This document shows, piece by piece, positions 7,185 to 16,423 of a stretch of DNA of 64,000 nt (the first letter of the stretch is position 1; each line of letters starts with the position of its first letter). The stretch lies in assembly GCF_018455725.1 (NCBI RefSeq), contig NZ_JAHCLR010000006.1, positions 62,001 through 126,000 of the forward strand, in the 5' to 3' direction. The position numbers and the translations under genes are program-made. The stretch comes from Mycolicibacter acidiphilus. Lineage in GTDB: Bacteria > Actinomycetota > Actinomycetes > Mycobacteriales > Mycobacteriaceae. The notes below the pieces were generated by a model. The model was not told the DNA's origin and made no database searches. It saw only the letters and a program-made list of their open reading frames with translations.

Positions 7185-9155
7185 TCAGCCCGGTTCGTTC
7201 CGATCATCGATGCGCAGCGCCTCCGTCCCGACCAGCGGGGTCAGGTCATCCCGGCTGAGGTGCAGCCCGACTCGGGTGTCGTAGTCGACGCAGGTCAGCC
7301 CGTCGCGAGCCATCAGGCATTCGGTGCCACCGTTTGGCGCGTCGCTTGTGAGCCGGATCGTGCTGCCGTAGGGCAGGACCGTGGCCTCGGCGTCGACGTA
7401 CGGCAGGTAGGCCGACATCCCGTTCGTGATCGTGTCTCTACCGAAGTGCACGTAGTCGTCGAACCAGGTGCCACGCGCGTCGGCCGGCGTGGGGTTGCGC
7501 GGATAGCTGCCGGCCGGGACGGCACAGGTCAGTCCGCCGTAGTGCTGCCGGAATGCGCAGTTGATCGATCCGGTCGGGGAGTGGAAGTACAGCGTGTCGG
7601 GGCTGCGGACCTTCGCATCGCCGGGCATGTACCCGGAGAAGTGGTAGGGCTCGCTGTCAACCAGGGTGCCGGTGGCGACGCGGCCGAGTCGCTCGGTGGC
7701 TTCGTCGGTAGGGGCCGGTAGGGCCACCCGTCCGGGCGGTTCGGCCTCGTAGTCCGGCTCCGGTGGTCTGGTCGGTGGCGGCGTTTCGGTGAACTCCGCG
7801 TTACGCAGATTGGTGAGTGTCTGCTCGAACAGGGGACTGGACTGTCGGCCGACGGCGGGCAGGGTGACCACGAGCAGGCCCCGGATCCGCATGATCGAAG
7901 CGGTCAAGTCGGGATCGTAGGTGCCGGTCTGCGCCAAGTGGACGCTGACGATGTCGTCGACGCCCGCTGGCGGCTCGATCGGCAGCAGCTCGACGGTGCC
8001 GCGGGTCTTGTGCTCCGGCGGTCCTGTCTCGGTATAGGTGGCACATCGACGCGCCCAGGCCGCGGTCTCGGCGATGACGTCGACCCCGGGTCCTTCGATG
8101 CCGAGGCGGACGGTGTCGTCTGTGTTGCGGAAGCTGTCGAAGGCACCGGCCAGATAATCGGACTGTCCTGGTTTGGCCGCGGTGGCGGTGGCCACCTCGC
8201 GGAATCCGCGGTTGAGGTCGGCGCGCGGTGCCAGGTTGCTGATGTTGTTGAACGGCGACGCGTCGCAGCCGGTCGGGGAGATCGCCGGCTCGGGCAGGTA
8301 GTACTCGGGCCGGGCGTGCAGCACCGGCAGCGCCTGGGTGAGTGCCCAATTCCCCTGCAAGCGGGTGATGGGTGGCAGCAACCGGGCGATCTCGATGTCC
8401 GACCGTCGGGCCAGGCTGCTGTCGGCGCTGTGGTGTGCTTCCGGCAGGGCCGGTGGGGTGTCGGTCAGCAGGCGCCGGATGGTCAGGGCCAGCAGCCGGT
8501 CGGCGAGTTCCCCTGCGCCGTGGCTGTGTTCGTAGACAGTGAGGCCGTTAACCGAGGCCAGTGACACGATCCGGTCCCGCGTCCCCTCAGTCTGGAAGCG
8601 GTTCTCCCGGTTGTCGGTCAGCAGTATCCGCAGCACCTCGACGCCGTCGACGTCCCGCTGCGGCAGCACGCTGATCGCGGTGGGTCGGACGTAGGGATTG
8701 CCGCCGTCCTCGTCGAACATCAAGCGGGTGTCGCGACAGCGCTTGGCCCAGTCCCGGGTGTCGCTGAGCAGGGTGGTGGCGGCTCCGCGGATAATCCGGA
8801 TCGAGACCTCGCTGCCCAATCCCACCGGCCCGAGATTGATCTCGCGTCCGACCGTCTCGGCGGCTGTGCCGTCAATCCGCCCGTAGGGTGGGTCGTCGCA
8901 ACCCGGCGGGTCGGTTCGGTGCGGCCAGCTTTCCACCAGGAGGCCAGTGTCGATCCTGCCCGCCTCGACTCGCTGCTGAATCGCCCAGCTGTCGTCGTCG
9001 GCCATTGCGTAGTCGGCGAGTGTCGGAAGGAAGTCGGCCGGTTGCGTGTGGCCAGGCTCGCGGGATGTCGGGGTGGTGCCCGGCGGCGCGCACGCGGTGA
9101 GCAGGAGAGCGGTAACGATCAGGTGAATCCAGCGATGCCGCATCGGGTGTCTCAT
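7185..9155 (-). CDS. Large lipoprotein with duplicated domain and C-terminal Cys-containing domain
   Basis: The 656-aa product begins with a lipoprotein signal peptide: basic start, hydrophobic core, lipobox LTAC with acylated Cys22. Two similar modules follow (about 40-245 and 250-460). Each has a FLP/LLP start, a P-x-GC site, a W-A-(K/R)-R-C segment and a later V-(L/E)-LP...GV(E/D) strand, pointing to an internal duplication of a disulfide-bonded sensor-like domain. After a Pro-rich linker comes a C-terminal domain with SPTGSINC, GLTC and a further Cys pair, resembling a secreted domain widespread in mycobacteria. Its ATG overlaps the stop of the upstream ATPase gene (ATGA). I do not recognise a named homologue. 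Function unknown. Confidence 0.8.
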   Translation of the reverse strand: MRHPMRHRWIHLIVTALLLTACAPPGTTPTSREPGHTQPADFLPTLADYAMADDDSWAIQQRVEAGRIDTGLLVESWPHRTDPPGCDDPPYGRIDGTAAETVGREINLGPVGLGSEVSIRIIRGAATTLLSDTRDWAKRCRDTRLMFDEDGGNPYVRPTAISVLPQRDVDGVEVLRILLTDNRENRFQTEGTRDRIVSLASVNGLTVYEHSHGAGELADRLLALTIRRLLTDTPPALPEAHHSADSSLARRSDIEIARLLPPITRLQGNWALTQALPVLHARPEYYLPEPAISPTGCDASPFNNISNLAPRADLNRGFREVATATAAKPGQSDYLAGAFDSFRNTDDTVRLGIEGPGVDVIAETAAWARRCATYTETGPPEHKTRGTVELLPIEPPAGVDDIVSVHLAQTGTYDPDLTASIMRIRGLLVVTLPAVGRQSSPLFEQTLTNLRNAEFTETPPPTRPPEPDYEAEPPGRVALPAPTDEATERLGRVATGTLVDSEPYHFSGYMPGDAKVRSPDTLYFHSPTGSINCAFRQHYGGLTCAVPAGSYPRNPTPADARGTWFDDYVHFGRDTITNGMSAYLPYVDAEATVLPYGSTIRLTSDAPNGGTECLMARDGLTCVDYDTRVGLHLSRDDLTPLVGTEALRIDDRNEPG

Positions 9156-10408
9156 GGGCGTAAGGCGGCGACGGGGATCACCTGGATTCCGTCTTTGCGG
9201 GTGTAGCCGTAGGTTGCCGTGGTGATGACGCCGAGAACGGCGGGTTCACCGGCTTTCTCCGTATCGATGGTGGAAGCGAACTTGAGCAGTGAGGCGGCCG
9301 CGTCGTCGATGCAGCCGGTGCCGAGTTTCACTTCGAAGGCTCCCCACGTCCCATCGGGAATCTGAAGGATGACATCAACCTCTAGGCCGTTGCTGTCCCG
9401 ATAGTGCGCAACAGTCCCGCGCACGGGTGCCGACAGTACCCGCAGATCCCGCACGACGAGGGACTCGAACAGGAACCCAACGAAACGGAGATCGTCCAGC
9501 AGCCGTTTCGGGGTGCTGGCAAGTGCGGCGACGGCGAGTGAAGGATCGACGAAGTGGCGCTTGGGCTCTTGTCGCAGCGTCGCGCGAGATCGCAGGTGCG
9601 TTGACCACGCCGGCACGTCGTCGATGAGCATGAGCCGTTCGAGCGCGGCCAGGTAATCGTAGATCGTAGATCGAGCGAGTGCTGTTTCGTTGTTGCCCAA
9701 CGTTTCCCGCGCCAGCGCAGCGATCTTCACCTCGGTTGCGGTGTTCCGCGCCAGGGACGTCAGTAGTCGTCGCAGGCGTTCGGGGTCGCGTCGTGGCCCA
9801 GAGATCGATGGGATATCGACTTCGCGTGCGTGATCCAGGTAGTCGATGTTGCGCTGCAGCGCGCTGTCGACGGAGCTGCCCAGGTTGGCGGGCCAGCCGC
9901 CGACGGCGATGCGTTCGATGATGTCGCGTACTCCCAGTCCGGGATCCGGACAGGATGCGCGCTGTCCGGCCAGGAGGCCGGCCACCGAGATTTCGCCGGT
10001 GGAATCGCCGAGTTCGTACAGCGACATCGGGCGCATCGCGATCCTGGCGAACCGTCCGGCCCCGCTGCGGCGTGTCACGTCGTCTGCCGGAGTCGATGAG
10101 CCGGTGAGGATGAACTGTCCGGGGGACTGGCGGTCATCGACAGCGCGCCGCACGTGATTCCGCAGCGGGGGCCCGCCGATCTGCCATTCGTCGACCAGCC
10201 GAGGTGGTGCTCCGTCGAGGATCAGGGCCGGGTCGGCTTCGAGCGCGTGGCGGGCACTGGAGTCGATATCGAGCAGGACTTCGCTGGCGGCGAACTGCCG
10301 TGCGGTCCAGGTTTTCCCGCGGGCCTTCGGACCTTCCAGTACGACGGCGCCGGCGGATGTCAGACGGTCGGTCAGGAGCTGGTCAGTGACTCGGAGCCGG
10401 TACTCCAC
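9152..10408 (-). CDS. DUF4143-type AAA ATPase (AAA_14 plus DUF4143)
   Basis: About 418 aa. An N-terminal P-loop NTPase shows Walker A GPKARGKT (residues 26-33), a Walker B-like RLVDEWQ and a sensor-like FILTGSS. A winged-helix region follows (SRSTIYDYLAALERLMLIDD), and the C-terminal part has the nuclease-like pattern FFESLVVRDL...D-x-I/V...FEVKLG seen in DUF4143 proteins. The track of upstream codons is long, but the GTG at 10408 precedes the first conserved residues (VEYRLRVTDQLL). Members of this family are mobile, patchily distributed ATPases of unclear function. Here the gene overlaps the lipoprotein gene by 4 nt, so both are probably made from one mRNA. Confidence 0.85.
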   Translation of the reverse strand: MEYRLRVTDQLLTDRLTSAGAVVLEGPKARGKTWTARQFAASEVLLDIDSSARHALEADPALILDGAPPRLVDEWQIGGPPLRNHVRRAVDDRQSPGQFILTGSSTPADDVTRRSGAGRFARIAMRPMSLYELGDSTGEISVAGLLAGQRASCPDPGLGVRDIIERIAVGGWPANLGSSVDSALQRNIDYLDHAREVDIPSISGPRRDPERLRRLLTSLARNTATEVKIAALARETLGNNETALARSTIYDYLAALERLMLIDDVPAWSTHLRSRATLRQEPKRHFVDPSLAVAALASTPKRLLDDLRFVGFLFESLVVRDLRVLSAPVRGTVAHYRDSNGLEVDVILQIPDGTWGAFEVKLGTGCIDDAAASLLKFASTIDTEKAGEPAVLGVITTATYGYTRKDGIQVIPVAALRP

Positions 10409-10577
10409 GTCTAGAGACGACGGTTTGTGGCGATCTGTGACTACATTCCGCAGAAGTCGGCCGCTACAGTTTGGAGACTCCGGATGACGGTGATGATGAA
10501 GCCAAGTCGGCGAAGAAGTGGATGCTGTTCCGACGCTGCCTGGGGCAGGTGTCGTGATTTTTCCAGCTGACAATGTG

Positions 10578-10663
10578 TGTCCGAGGGGGGACTTGAACCC
10601 CCACGCCCGTTAATAGGGCACTAGCACCTCAAGCTAGCGCGTCTGCCATTCCGCCACTCGGAC
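10578..10663 (-). tRNA. tRNA-Leu (anticodon GAG)
   Basis: The minus strand folds as a class II tRNA of 86 nt: acceptor stem GTCCGAG pairing with CTCGGAC, discriminator A, D-arm, anticodon stem CTAGC/GCTAG around the loop TTGAGGT (anticodon GAG), a long variable arm (GCCC...GGGC) and a T-arm with GGTTCAAGTCC. The CCA end is not encoded. It sits between the accessory ATPase gene and the M20 peptidase gene. Confidence 0.97.
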
Positions 10664-10764
10664 CAGACCCTTCGGTCGGCTGGCTAAGGCTAGCGGATGG
10701 GGTTGCGCAGACCCAAACCCGGGCGGCGGTCGGCCGGCGGCGAAATGGTGTAGGAAAGGTAACT

Positions 10765-12111
10765 GTGACGGTTAGCCCTGATCCGGTCGGCGCAGCGGTG
10801 GACGAAGTGGTCGAACTGGTCAGTGCGCTGATCCGGTTCGACACCAGCAACACCGGGGAGCTGGCGACCACCAAGGGGGAGGCCGAGTGCGCCCGGTGGG
10901 TCGCCGCCCGGCTCGAAGAAGTCGGCTACACCACCGAATACGTCGAGTCCGGGGCGCCGGGGCGCGGCAACGTCTTCGCCCGGCTGCCCGGCAGTGACCC
11001 GTCGCGTGGCGCGCTGCTCATCCACGGCCACCTTGACGTGGTGCCGGCCGAGGCGAGCGAGTGGAGTGTGCACCCGTTCTCCGGTGCCGTCGAGGACGGC
11101 TACGTGTGGGGTCGCGGCGCGGTCGACATGAAGGACATGGTCGGCATGATGATCGCCGTGGCGCGGCGCTTCAAGCAGGCCGGGGTGGTGCCGCCACGGG
11201 ATCTGGTGTTCGCGTTCGTCGCCGACGAGGAGGCCGGCGGGAAGTACGGCACGCAGTGGCTGGTCGACCACCGGCCCGACCTGTTCACCGGGATCACCGA
11301 GGCGATCGGGGAGGTCGGCGGGTTCTCGCTGACCGTGCCGCGCCGGGACGGCGGGGAGCGCCGGCTGTACTTGGTCGAGACCGCCGAGAAGGGCATCCGC
11401 TGGATGCGGCTCACCGCCCGCGGCACCGCCGGGCACGGCTCGATGGTGCACGAGGACAACGCCGTCACCGCGGTCGCCGAGGCGGTGGCCCGACTGGGCC
11501 GGCACCGGTTCCCGCTGGTGCTCACCGAACCGGTGCTGCAGTTCCTGGCGGCGGTGACCGAGGAGACCGGCTACACCTTCGACCCGGACTCGCCGGACCT
11601 GGAGGGGGCGATCGCCAAACTGGGGCCGATCGCCCGGATCATCAACGCCACCCTGCGCGACACCGCCAACCCGACGATGCTCAGCGCCGGCTACAAGGCG
11701 AACGTGATCCCGGCGACCGCGGAGGCGGTGCTGGACTGCCGGATCCTGCCGGGCCGCCAGGACGCGTTCGAAGCCGAGGTGGACGCGCTGATCGGTCCGG
11801 ACGTCACCCGGGAGTGGGTCACCGCGGAACCGGCCTACCAGACCGATTTCTCCGGTGATCTGGTCGACGCGATGAATGCCGCGTTGCTCACCTGCGACCC
11901 CGACGCGCGTACCGTCCCCTACATGCTGTCCGGCGGTACGGATGCGAAAGCTTTTGCCCGGTTAGGCATTCGCTGTTTCGGTTTCGCGCCACTGCGGCTG
12001 CCGCCGGAACTCGATTTCAGTGCGTTATTCCACGGCGTCGATGAGCGCGTTCCGGTCGACGCACTGAAATTCGGTACGCGCGTACTGGACTATTTGCTGA
12101 CACACTGTTGA
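10765..12111 (+). CDS. M20-family metallopeptidase (DapE/ArgE-like, Rv2141c-like)
   Basis: A 448-aa M20 dinuclear zinc peptidase. The metal-binding HGHLDVVPA is at residues 87-95 (His89, Asp91), followed by GRGAVDMKD with the bridging Asp, ADEEAGG with the catalytic Glu pair, and a dimerisation-domain His in AGHGSMVH. The last metal His is in ALFHGVDE. The paralogue set in mycobacteria includes the true DapE elsewhere, so this one is likely a dipeptidase or deacylase of unknown substrate. The start is GTG, preceded by AAAGG. Confidence 0.9.
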   Translation: MTVSPDPVGAAVDEVVELVSALIRFDTSNTGELATTKGEAECARWVAARLEEVGYTTEYVESGAPGRGNVFARLPGSDPSRGALLIHGHLDVVPAEASEWSVHPFSGAVEDGYVWGRGAVDMKDMVGMMIAVARRFKQAGVVPPRDLVFAFVADEEAGGKYGTQWLVDHRPDLFTGITEAIGEVGGFSLTVPRRDGGERRLYLVETAEKGIRWMRLTARGTAGHGSMVHEDNAVTAVAEAVARLGRHRFPLVLTEPVLQFLAAVTEETGYTFDPDSPDLEGAIAKLGPIARIINATLRDTANPTMLSAGYKANVIPATAEAVLDCRILPGRQDAFEAEVDALIGPDVTREWVTAEPAYQTDFSGDLVDAMNAALLTCDPDARTVPYMLSGGTDAKAFARLGIRCFGFAPLRLPPELDFSALFHGVDERVPVDALKFGTRVLDYLLTHC

Positions 12112-12137
12112 CCCACCGCCCTGCCGAGAGGATCGCC

Positions 12138-12665
12138 ATGACCCAAGCCCCCGACCCGTACGCCGTGCTGCCGAAGCTGCCCGGGTTCACGTTGACCTCG
12201 ACGTCGTTTCACGACGGCGGTCAGCTGGCCAACGCCCAGGTCAGCGGCATCATGGGCGCCGGCGGTCAGGACGCCAGCCCGCAGCTGAGCTGGTCGGGCT
12301 TCCCCGAGCAGACCCGCAGCTTCGCGGTCACCTGCTACGACCCGGACGCGCCGACCGCGTCGGGGTTCTGGCACTGGGCGGTGTTCAACCTGCCGGCCAC
12401 CTGCACCGAACTCCCGGAGGGCGTCGGCGACGGCAGCCTGCTGCCTGGTGACGCGGTGACCCTGGCCAACGACGCCGGGCTGCGCCGCTACATCGGCGCC
12501 GCCCCGCCAGCCGGTCACGGGCCGCACCGCTACTACGTCGCGGTGCACGCGGTCGACGTGGAGAAGCTGGATCTGCCGGAGGAGGCCACCCCGGCCTACC
12601 TGGGCTTCAACCTGTTCATGCATGCGATCGCCCGCGCGGTGATCGTCGGCACCTACGCGCAGTAG
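12138..12665 (+). CDS. PEBP/RKIP family protein (YbhB/YbcL type, Rv2140c-like)
   Basis: A 175-aa phosphatidylethanolamine-binding-protein-fold protein, the length of Rv2140c. The ligand-pocket motifs are clear: [30 protein letters not shown], and [13 protein letters not shown]. The upstream frame opens at 12108, but ATG 12138 follows GAGAGGATC and starts the conserved region, 26 nt after the M20 peptidase stop, so the two genes probably form an operon. The ligand and role are not established. Confidence 0.92.
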   Translation: MTQAPDPYAVLPKLPGFTLTSTSFHDGGQLANAQVSGIMGAGGQDASPQLSWSGFPEQTRSFAVTCYDPDAPTASGFWHWAVFNLPATCTELPEGVGDGSLLPGDAVTLANDAGLRRYIGAAPPAGHGPHRYYVAVHAVDVEKLDLPEEATPAYLGFNLFMHAIARAVIVGTYAQ

Positions 12666-12670
12666 GCGAC

Positions 12671-12713
12671 TTCGGCGCGGTCCGTCCCGCTCAGCGAGTC
12701 GGACCGCGCCGAA
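12671..12713. terminator. Perfect 14-bp inverted repeat between convergent genes
   Basis: The arms TTCGGCGCGGTCCG (12671-12684) and CGGACCGCGCCGAA (12700-12713) pair perfectly around a 15-nt loop. The hairpin fills the space between the PEBP gene and the convergent pyrD, so it can end both transcripts. No T-tract. Confidence 0.8.
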
Positions 12714-12714
12714 A

Positions 12715-13782
12715 TCACCGGGTGTCCGAGCCGATCGCGTCGGACAGCGACTCGTAGCCTTCGGCGCGCAGCCGGGTCGCCAGGCCGTCGTGGATGTGCT
12801 TGGCCCACAGCCCGCCGCCGTAGATGAACCCGGTGTAGCCCTGCAGCAGGGTCGCGCCGGCGGTGATCCGCTCCCAGGCGTCGTCGGCGGTCTCGATCCC
12901 GCCGACGCTGATCAGCACCAGCAGGTCACCCACCCGGCCGTACAGTCGGCGCAGCACCTCCAGCGACCGGCGGGCCACCGGCGGCCCGGAGATCCCGCCG
13001 GAGCCCAGCTCGGAGACCCCGAGCGTGAGCAGCCCGTCGCGGGACACCGTGGTGTTGGTGGCGACGATGCCCGCCAGCCCCAACTCCACCGCCAGGTCGG
13101 CGATCGCGTCGACGTCGGCGTCGGTCAGATCCGGCGCGATCTTGACCAGCACCGGCGTCGACGTCTCCGCGCGCACAGCGGCCAGGATCGGCCGCAACTG
13201 GTCGACGGCCTGCAGGTCGCGCAGCCCCGGGGTGTTCGGCGAGCTGACGTTGACCACCAGGTAGGCGGCCAGCGGACCGAGCAGGCGGGCGCTGGCCCGG
13301 TAGTCCTCGACGGCGTGTTCGGGTGCGGTGGTCTTGGTCTTGCCGATGTTGACCCCGATCGGCACGTCGCTGCGGTGCCGCGCCAGCTGCACCGCCAGGG
13401 CGCCCGCGCCGTGGTTGTTGAACCCCATCCGGTTCAGCAGCGCCCGGTCGTCGGGCAGCCGGAACAGCCGTGGCGACGGGTTGCCGGGCTGCGGGGCGGC
13501 GGTGACGGTGCCAACCTCGGCGTAACCGAAACCCAGCGCGCCCCAGGCGTTCAGCCCGACGCCGTCCTTGTCGAACCCGGCGGCCAGGCCCAGCGGGCCG
13601 GGGAAGCGGACCCCGAACACGGTGGTCGCCAGCGCCGGGTCAGCGGGTGCCAGTCGGCGGCGCAGGCCGCGGCGCAGCGGCGCTGTGGCGGTGGCGGCGC
13701 GCAGCGCGCCGAAGGCCAGGGTGTGGATGCGCTCCGGTGGCACCAGGAACATCCCGCGGCGCAGCACGCCGTAGTAGTCCAT
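12715..13782 (-). CDS. pyrD: Dihydroorotate dehydrogenase (quinone), class 2
   Basis: A 355-aa class 2 DHODH. The N-terminal helices ([20 protein letters not shown]) bind the membrane and take up quinone. The FMN barrel shows GAAGFDKD-like [31 protein letters not shown] and the catalytic Ser of that loop, VKIAPDLT, and [15 protein letters not shown] for phosphate binding. It makes orotate in pyrimidine synthesis. The ATG at 13782 gives the conserved N-terminus; the longer frame is spurious. It is the last gene of a lppL-DUF5703-pyrD operon, 4 nt after the DUF5703 stop. Confidence 0.96.
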   Translation of the reverse strand: MDYYGVLRRGMFLVPPERIHTLAFGALRAATATAPLRRGLRRRLAPADPALATTVFGVRFPGPLGLAAGFDKDGVGLNAWGALGFGYAEVGTVTAAPQPGNPSPRLFRLPDDRALLNRMGFNNHGAGALAVQLARHRSDVPIGVNIGKTKTTAPEHAVEDYRASARLLGPLAAYLVVNVSSPNTPGLRDLQAVDQLRPILAAVRAETSTPVLVKIAPDLTDADVDAIADLAVELGLAGIVATNTTVSRDGLLTLGVSELGSGGISGPPVARRSLEVLRRLYGRVGDLLVLISVGGIETADDAWERITAGATLLQGYTGFIYGGGLWAKHIHDGLATRLRAEGYESLSDAIGSDTR

Positions 13783-13786
13783 CGGC

Positions 13787-14047
13787 CTACAGGCCCGGCT
13801 GGTCGACCGACCCGGCGACCTTGTTGAGTTGAGACTTCTTGCGGCGCAACAAAACCCGTCTACTCCCATCGGTGTACAGCCGCACCCGGGTCAGCTCCCA
13901 GCCGCGGTACTCGGCCTCGATCGACAACCGGGTGGATGCGTTGATCCGGGTGAGCTCCGGTGGCAGCCGCAGCGGAATCCACTCGTAGTCGTCGGACAGG
14001 TCGGTCTCCCAGCCTGCCGGCAACCGGCCCCGCGTCGGCGCGGTCAA
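13787..14047 (-). CDS. DUF5703-family small protein (Rv2137c position)
   Basis: An 86-aa protein dominated by a conserved block: [20 protein letters not shown], then a [20 protein letters not shown] strand pattern, and a basic end RRVLLRRKK. The best start is TTG at 14047, whose TTGA overlaps the lppL TGA stop, indicating translational coupling. No ATG or GTG fits. Function unknown. It keeps its place between lppL and pyrD as in M. tuberculosis. Confidence 0.82.
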   Translation of the reverse strand: MTAPTRGRLPAGWETDLSDDYEWIPLRLPPELTRINASTRLSIEAEYRGWELTRVRLYTDGSRRVLLRRKKSQLNKVAGSVDQPGL

Positions 14048-15072
14048 TGCCGGCCCGCCGCGTTCTTGATGACCTGAACCCCGGCCCCGGACCCCGAAAT
14101 CACGTACAGCGTGCCCGACGTGTCGTCGAACGTGAGCGTGTTGGGCTGCTGCACGGTTGGGTACCGTACTTTCTCCACGGGGATTCCGGTGCCCAGATCG
14201 TAGCCGATCACGGTGTTCGTCGCGGTCTGTGACACCCACGCCAGCTCACTCGAACCGGCCACCCCGTAGGGCTCGTCAGGCACCGGGTAGGCCTGCCGCA
14301 GAAGCAGCGGATCGGTGCCGTACACCAGCAGTTCGCCGCCGCGGGTGTCGGTCGCCAGCACCGGCCCGCGCGGGTCGACCGCCAGATTCGTCGCCCCCTG
14401 CCCGGCGCGCAGCGCGTACTGCGGCTTGCCGTCGGCCCCGATGGTGGTCACCGACGTCTGCGCGCGGTCCAGCACCACCACGGTGTTTCCCTGCGCCACC
14501 AGCGAGTCGACCCGGGCGAAGATCTTCGCCCGGTTGGTGGCCCGCGCGGTAGAACCCTCCGGCTGCGCCAGGGTGTACACGGCGCCGTCGGCGCTGCCCA
14601 GCACCATGGTGTCGTCGGCACGCCGGGTGATCGCGGTGAAATCGACGTCGGCGGCGTCGTCCACATCGATCCGGGTGGTGTGCCGCGCCGCCAGGTCGAC
14701 GCTGAGGTAGCCGCCGCGGCCGGCCAGGTACACCGCCCCGTGGCCGTCGCCGGTCAGGGCGGTCGCCGGGCCGGGGAGCGCGATCGCGGTCGAGCGGTCG
14801 GGCCCGCCGAACAGGCTGAGCGTGGCCGGGGCCTGCGGGTCAGCGCCGGGGCACAGCACCGCCAGCTGCCCGGTGCCGGCGTCGAAGACGGCCGCGGTGG
14901 CGCGCGCGGTCAGCGGCCGCACCTCACCGGCCGGGTGCCTCGTGACGGCGGGGGAGTCGGCCGGTTGGGCGGGTGCGATCGTCGGCGGCGGCGCGGTGAC
15001 CGGATTCGCCGAACATCCGGTGAGCAGCAGCAGCCCGACCAGCAGGGCGGTGCGGTGGCGATGCTTCGGCAC
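14044..15072 (-). CDS. lppL: Lipoprotein LppL, beta-propeller-like
   Basis: A 342-aa lipoprotein. The GTG at 15072 follows GGAGA and gives a signal peptide with the lipobox LTGC. The mature part has repeated strands with blocks of the type AAVFDAGTGQLAVL, GAVYLAGRGGYLSVD, GSADGAVYTL and ELLVYGTDPLLL, typical of a seven-bladed WD/NHL-like propeller. Synteny with pyrD supports LppL (Rv2138). Anchored to the outer face of the membrane; ligand unknown. Confidence 0.88.
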   Translation of the reverse strand: MPKHRHRTALLVGLLLLTGCSANPVTAPPPTIAPAQPADSPAVTRHPAGEVRPLTARATAAVFDAGTGQLAVLCPGADPQAPATLSLFGGPDRSTAIALPGPATALTGDGHGAVYLAGRGGYLSVDLAARHTTRIDVDDAADVDFTAITRRADDTMVLGSADGAVYTLAQPEGSTARATNRAKIFARVDSLVAQGNTVVVLDRAQTSVTTIGADGKPQYALRAGQGATNLAVDPRGPVLATDTRGGELLVYGTDPLLLRQAYPVPDEPYGVAGSSELAWVSQTATNTVIGYDLGTGIPVEKVRYPTVQQPNTLTFDDTSGTLYVISGSGAGVQVIKNAAGRH

Positions 15073-15171
15073 GGGCAGGTCTCCACGGTCGGATCGGCGG
15101 GTGAAAGCCGATTCTAAGGAAAAGGCTGACACCGATCGGCCAGCCTCCCGTCACTATAAGTTTGCTTACGG

Positions 15172-15177
15172 TATTGT
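15172..15177 (+). promoter_or_regulatory. -10 TATTGT, unknown gene at 15186
   Basis: Hexamer ends 8 nt before the ATG, fits a leaderless start. Confidence 0.45.
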
Positions 15178-15185
15178 TGCCTGTC

Positions 15186-15479
15186 ATGACTGTCGCCGAA
15201 GACTGGCAACTGGCCGGTTCGGAATTCGTCATCGAGGAGATCTGGACCGGCATTTTCGGTAGCGGGTTCGGGCAGGCCGACGGCGGCCGCAGCTTCTCCT
15301 TCCGCATCGAACACCAGCAGCTGTTGGTCGAGCTGTACCGGCCGCGGCTGGACGGCCCCGTCCCGCAGGCCGAGGACGTGGTGGCGACGGCCAGCCGGAA
15401 CCTCATCGACATCGACCTCACCGATGAGCGCAGCCTGGCGGCCGCCGTTCGCGACGTGGTAGCCGATCTCACCCGCTAG
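15186..15479 (+). CDS. Conserved small protein of unknown function
   Basis: A 97-aa soluble acidic protein starting MTVAEDWQLAGSEF, divergent from lppL and 24 nt ahead of uppP. Predicted mixed alpha/beta without a motif I recognise. A TATTGT hexamer ends 8 nt before the ATG, so the mRNA is probably leaderless. The frame reads back to 15162 but the ATG at 15186 fits the promoter. Confidence 0.65.
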   Translation: MTVAEDWQLAGSEFVIEEIWTGIFGSGFGQADGGRSFSFRIEHQQLLVELYRPRLDGPVPQAEDVVATASRNLIDIDLTDERSLAAAVRDVVADLTR

Positions 15480-15490
15480 CGGCCGCCCGG

Positions 15491-15496
15491 TACGGT
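15491..15496 (+). promoter_or_regulatory. -10 TACGGT, uppP
   Basis: Seven nt separate the hexamer from the GTG start codon; transcription would begin at or within 1 nt of the start. Confidence 0.45.
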
Positions 15497-15503
15497 CGTC
15501 GTC

Positions 15504-16415
15504 GTGTGCGCACCGGAGATGCCGTGGTTGCAGGTCGTCGTCCTGGCGGTCGTTCAGGGGCTGACCGAGTTCCTGCCGGTCTCCTCGTCCGGGCACCTGG
15601 CGCTGGTGTCGCGGCTGTTCTTCGCCGGTGACGCCGGCGCGTCGTTCACCGCGGTGACCCAGCTCGGCACCGAGGTCGCCGTGGTGGTGTATTTCGCCAA
15701 GGACATCGTGCGGATCGCCAAAGCCTGGCTGGTCGGGGTGATGGCCAGCACCCGGAAGTCCTGGGTCAGCGCGGGCGCACCATCCCGCGGCGGCGGGCTG
15801 CTGGCCGCCCACGACGACGTCGACTACCGGATGGGCTGGTTCGTCATCATCGGCACCATCCCGATCTGCGTGCTAGGCCTGGTGTTCAAGGACGTGATCC
15901 GGTCCGGGGTGCGCAACCTGTGGGTGGTGGCCACCGCGCTGGTGGTGTTCTCCGCGGTGATCGCCCTCGCCGAATACGTCGGCCGGCAGACCCGGCACGA
16001 CGAAGATCTGACCTTCGCGGACGCCGTGCTGGTGGGCACCGCGCAGGCGCTGGCCCTGGTGCCCGGCGTGTCGCGGTCCGGGGCGACGATCAGCGCCGGG
16101 CTGTTCCTTGGTCTGGACCGGGAACTGGCCGCCCGATTCGGATTCCTGCTGGCGATCCCCGCCGTCTTCGCCTCCGGGCTGTTCTCGCTGCCCGACGCGT
16201 TCCACCCGGCCGGCACCGGGATGGCCGCCTCCGGGCCGCAGCTGGTGGTGGCCACCGTGATCGCCTTCGCCGTGGGCTGGGCGGCGGTCGCCTGGTTCCT
16301 GAAATTCCTGGTGAACCACAGCATGTACTGGTTCGTCGGATACCGGGTGGTCGTCGGTGTGACGATCCTGGGCCTGCTGGCGACCGGCGTCCTCACCGGC
16401 GGCATGGCGGGCTAG
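15504..16415 (+). CDS. uppP: Undecaprenyl-diphosphatase UppP (BacA)
   Basis: A 303-aa polytopic membrane enzyme that dephosphorylates undecaprenyl (in mycobacteria decaprenyl) pyrophosphate to recycle the lipid carrier. The two signature regions are [13 protein letters not shown] near the N-terminus and PGVSRSG with its Arg near residue 190. A cytoplasmic loop around residues 75-100 ([14 protein letters not shown]) is longer than I remember in M. tuberculosis. Start GTG 15504 follows a TACGGT hexamer by 7 nt; ATG 15519 is an alternative. Confidence 0.95.
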   Translation: MCAPEMPWLQVVVLAVVQGLTEFLPVSSSGHLALVSRLFFAGDAGASFTAVTQLGTEVAVVVYFAKDIVRIAKAWLVGVMASTRKSWVSAGAPSRGGGLLAAHDDVDYRMGWFVIIGTIPICVLGLVFKDVIRSGVRNLWVVATALVVFSAVIALAEYVGRQTRHDEDLTFADAVLVGTAQALALVPGVSRSGATISAGLFLGLDRELAARFGFLLAIPAVFASGLFSLPDAFHPAGTGMAASGPQLVVATVIAFAVGWAAVAWFLKFLVNHSMYWFVGYRVVVGVTILGLLATGVLTGGMAG

Positions 16416-16423
16416 GCGACCCG

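Noticed and set aside
7153-10663. tRNA-Leu as an integration site for the ATPase-lipoprotein pair
   Set aside because: No copy of the tRNA 3' end was found at the far side near 7.16-7.2 kb, and there is no integrase.
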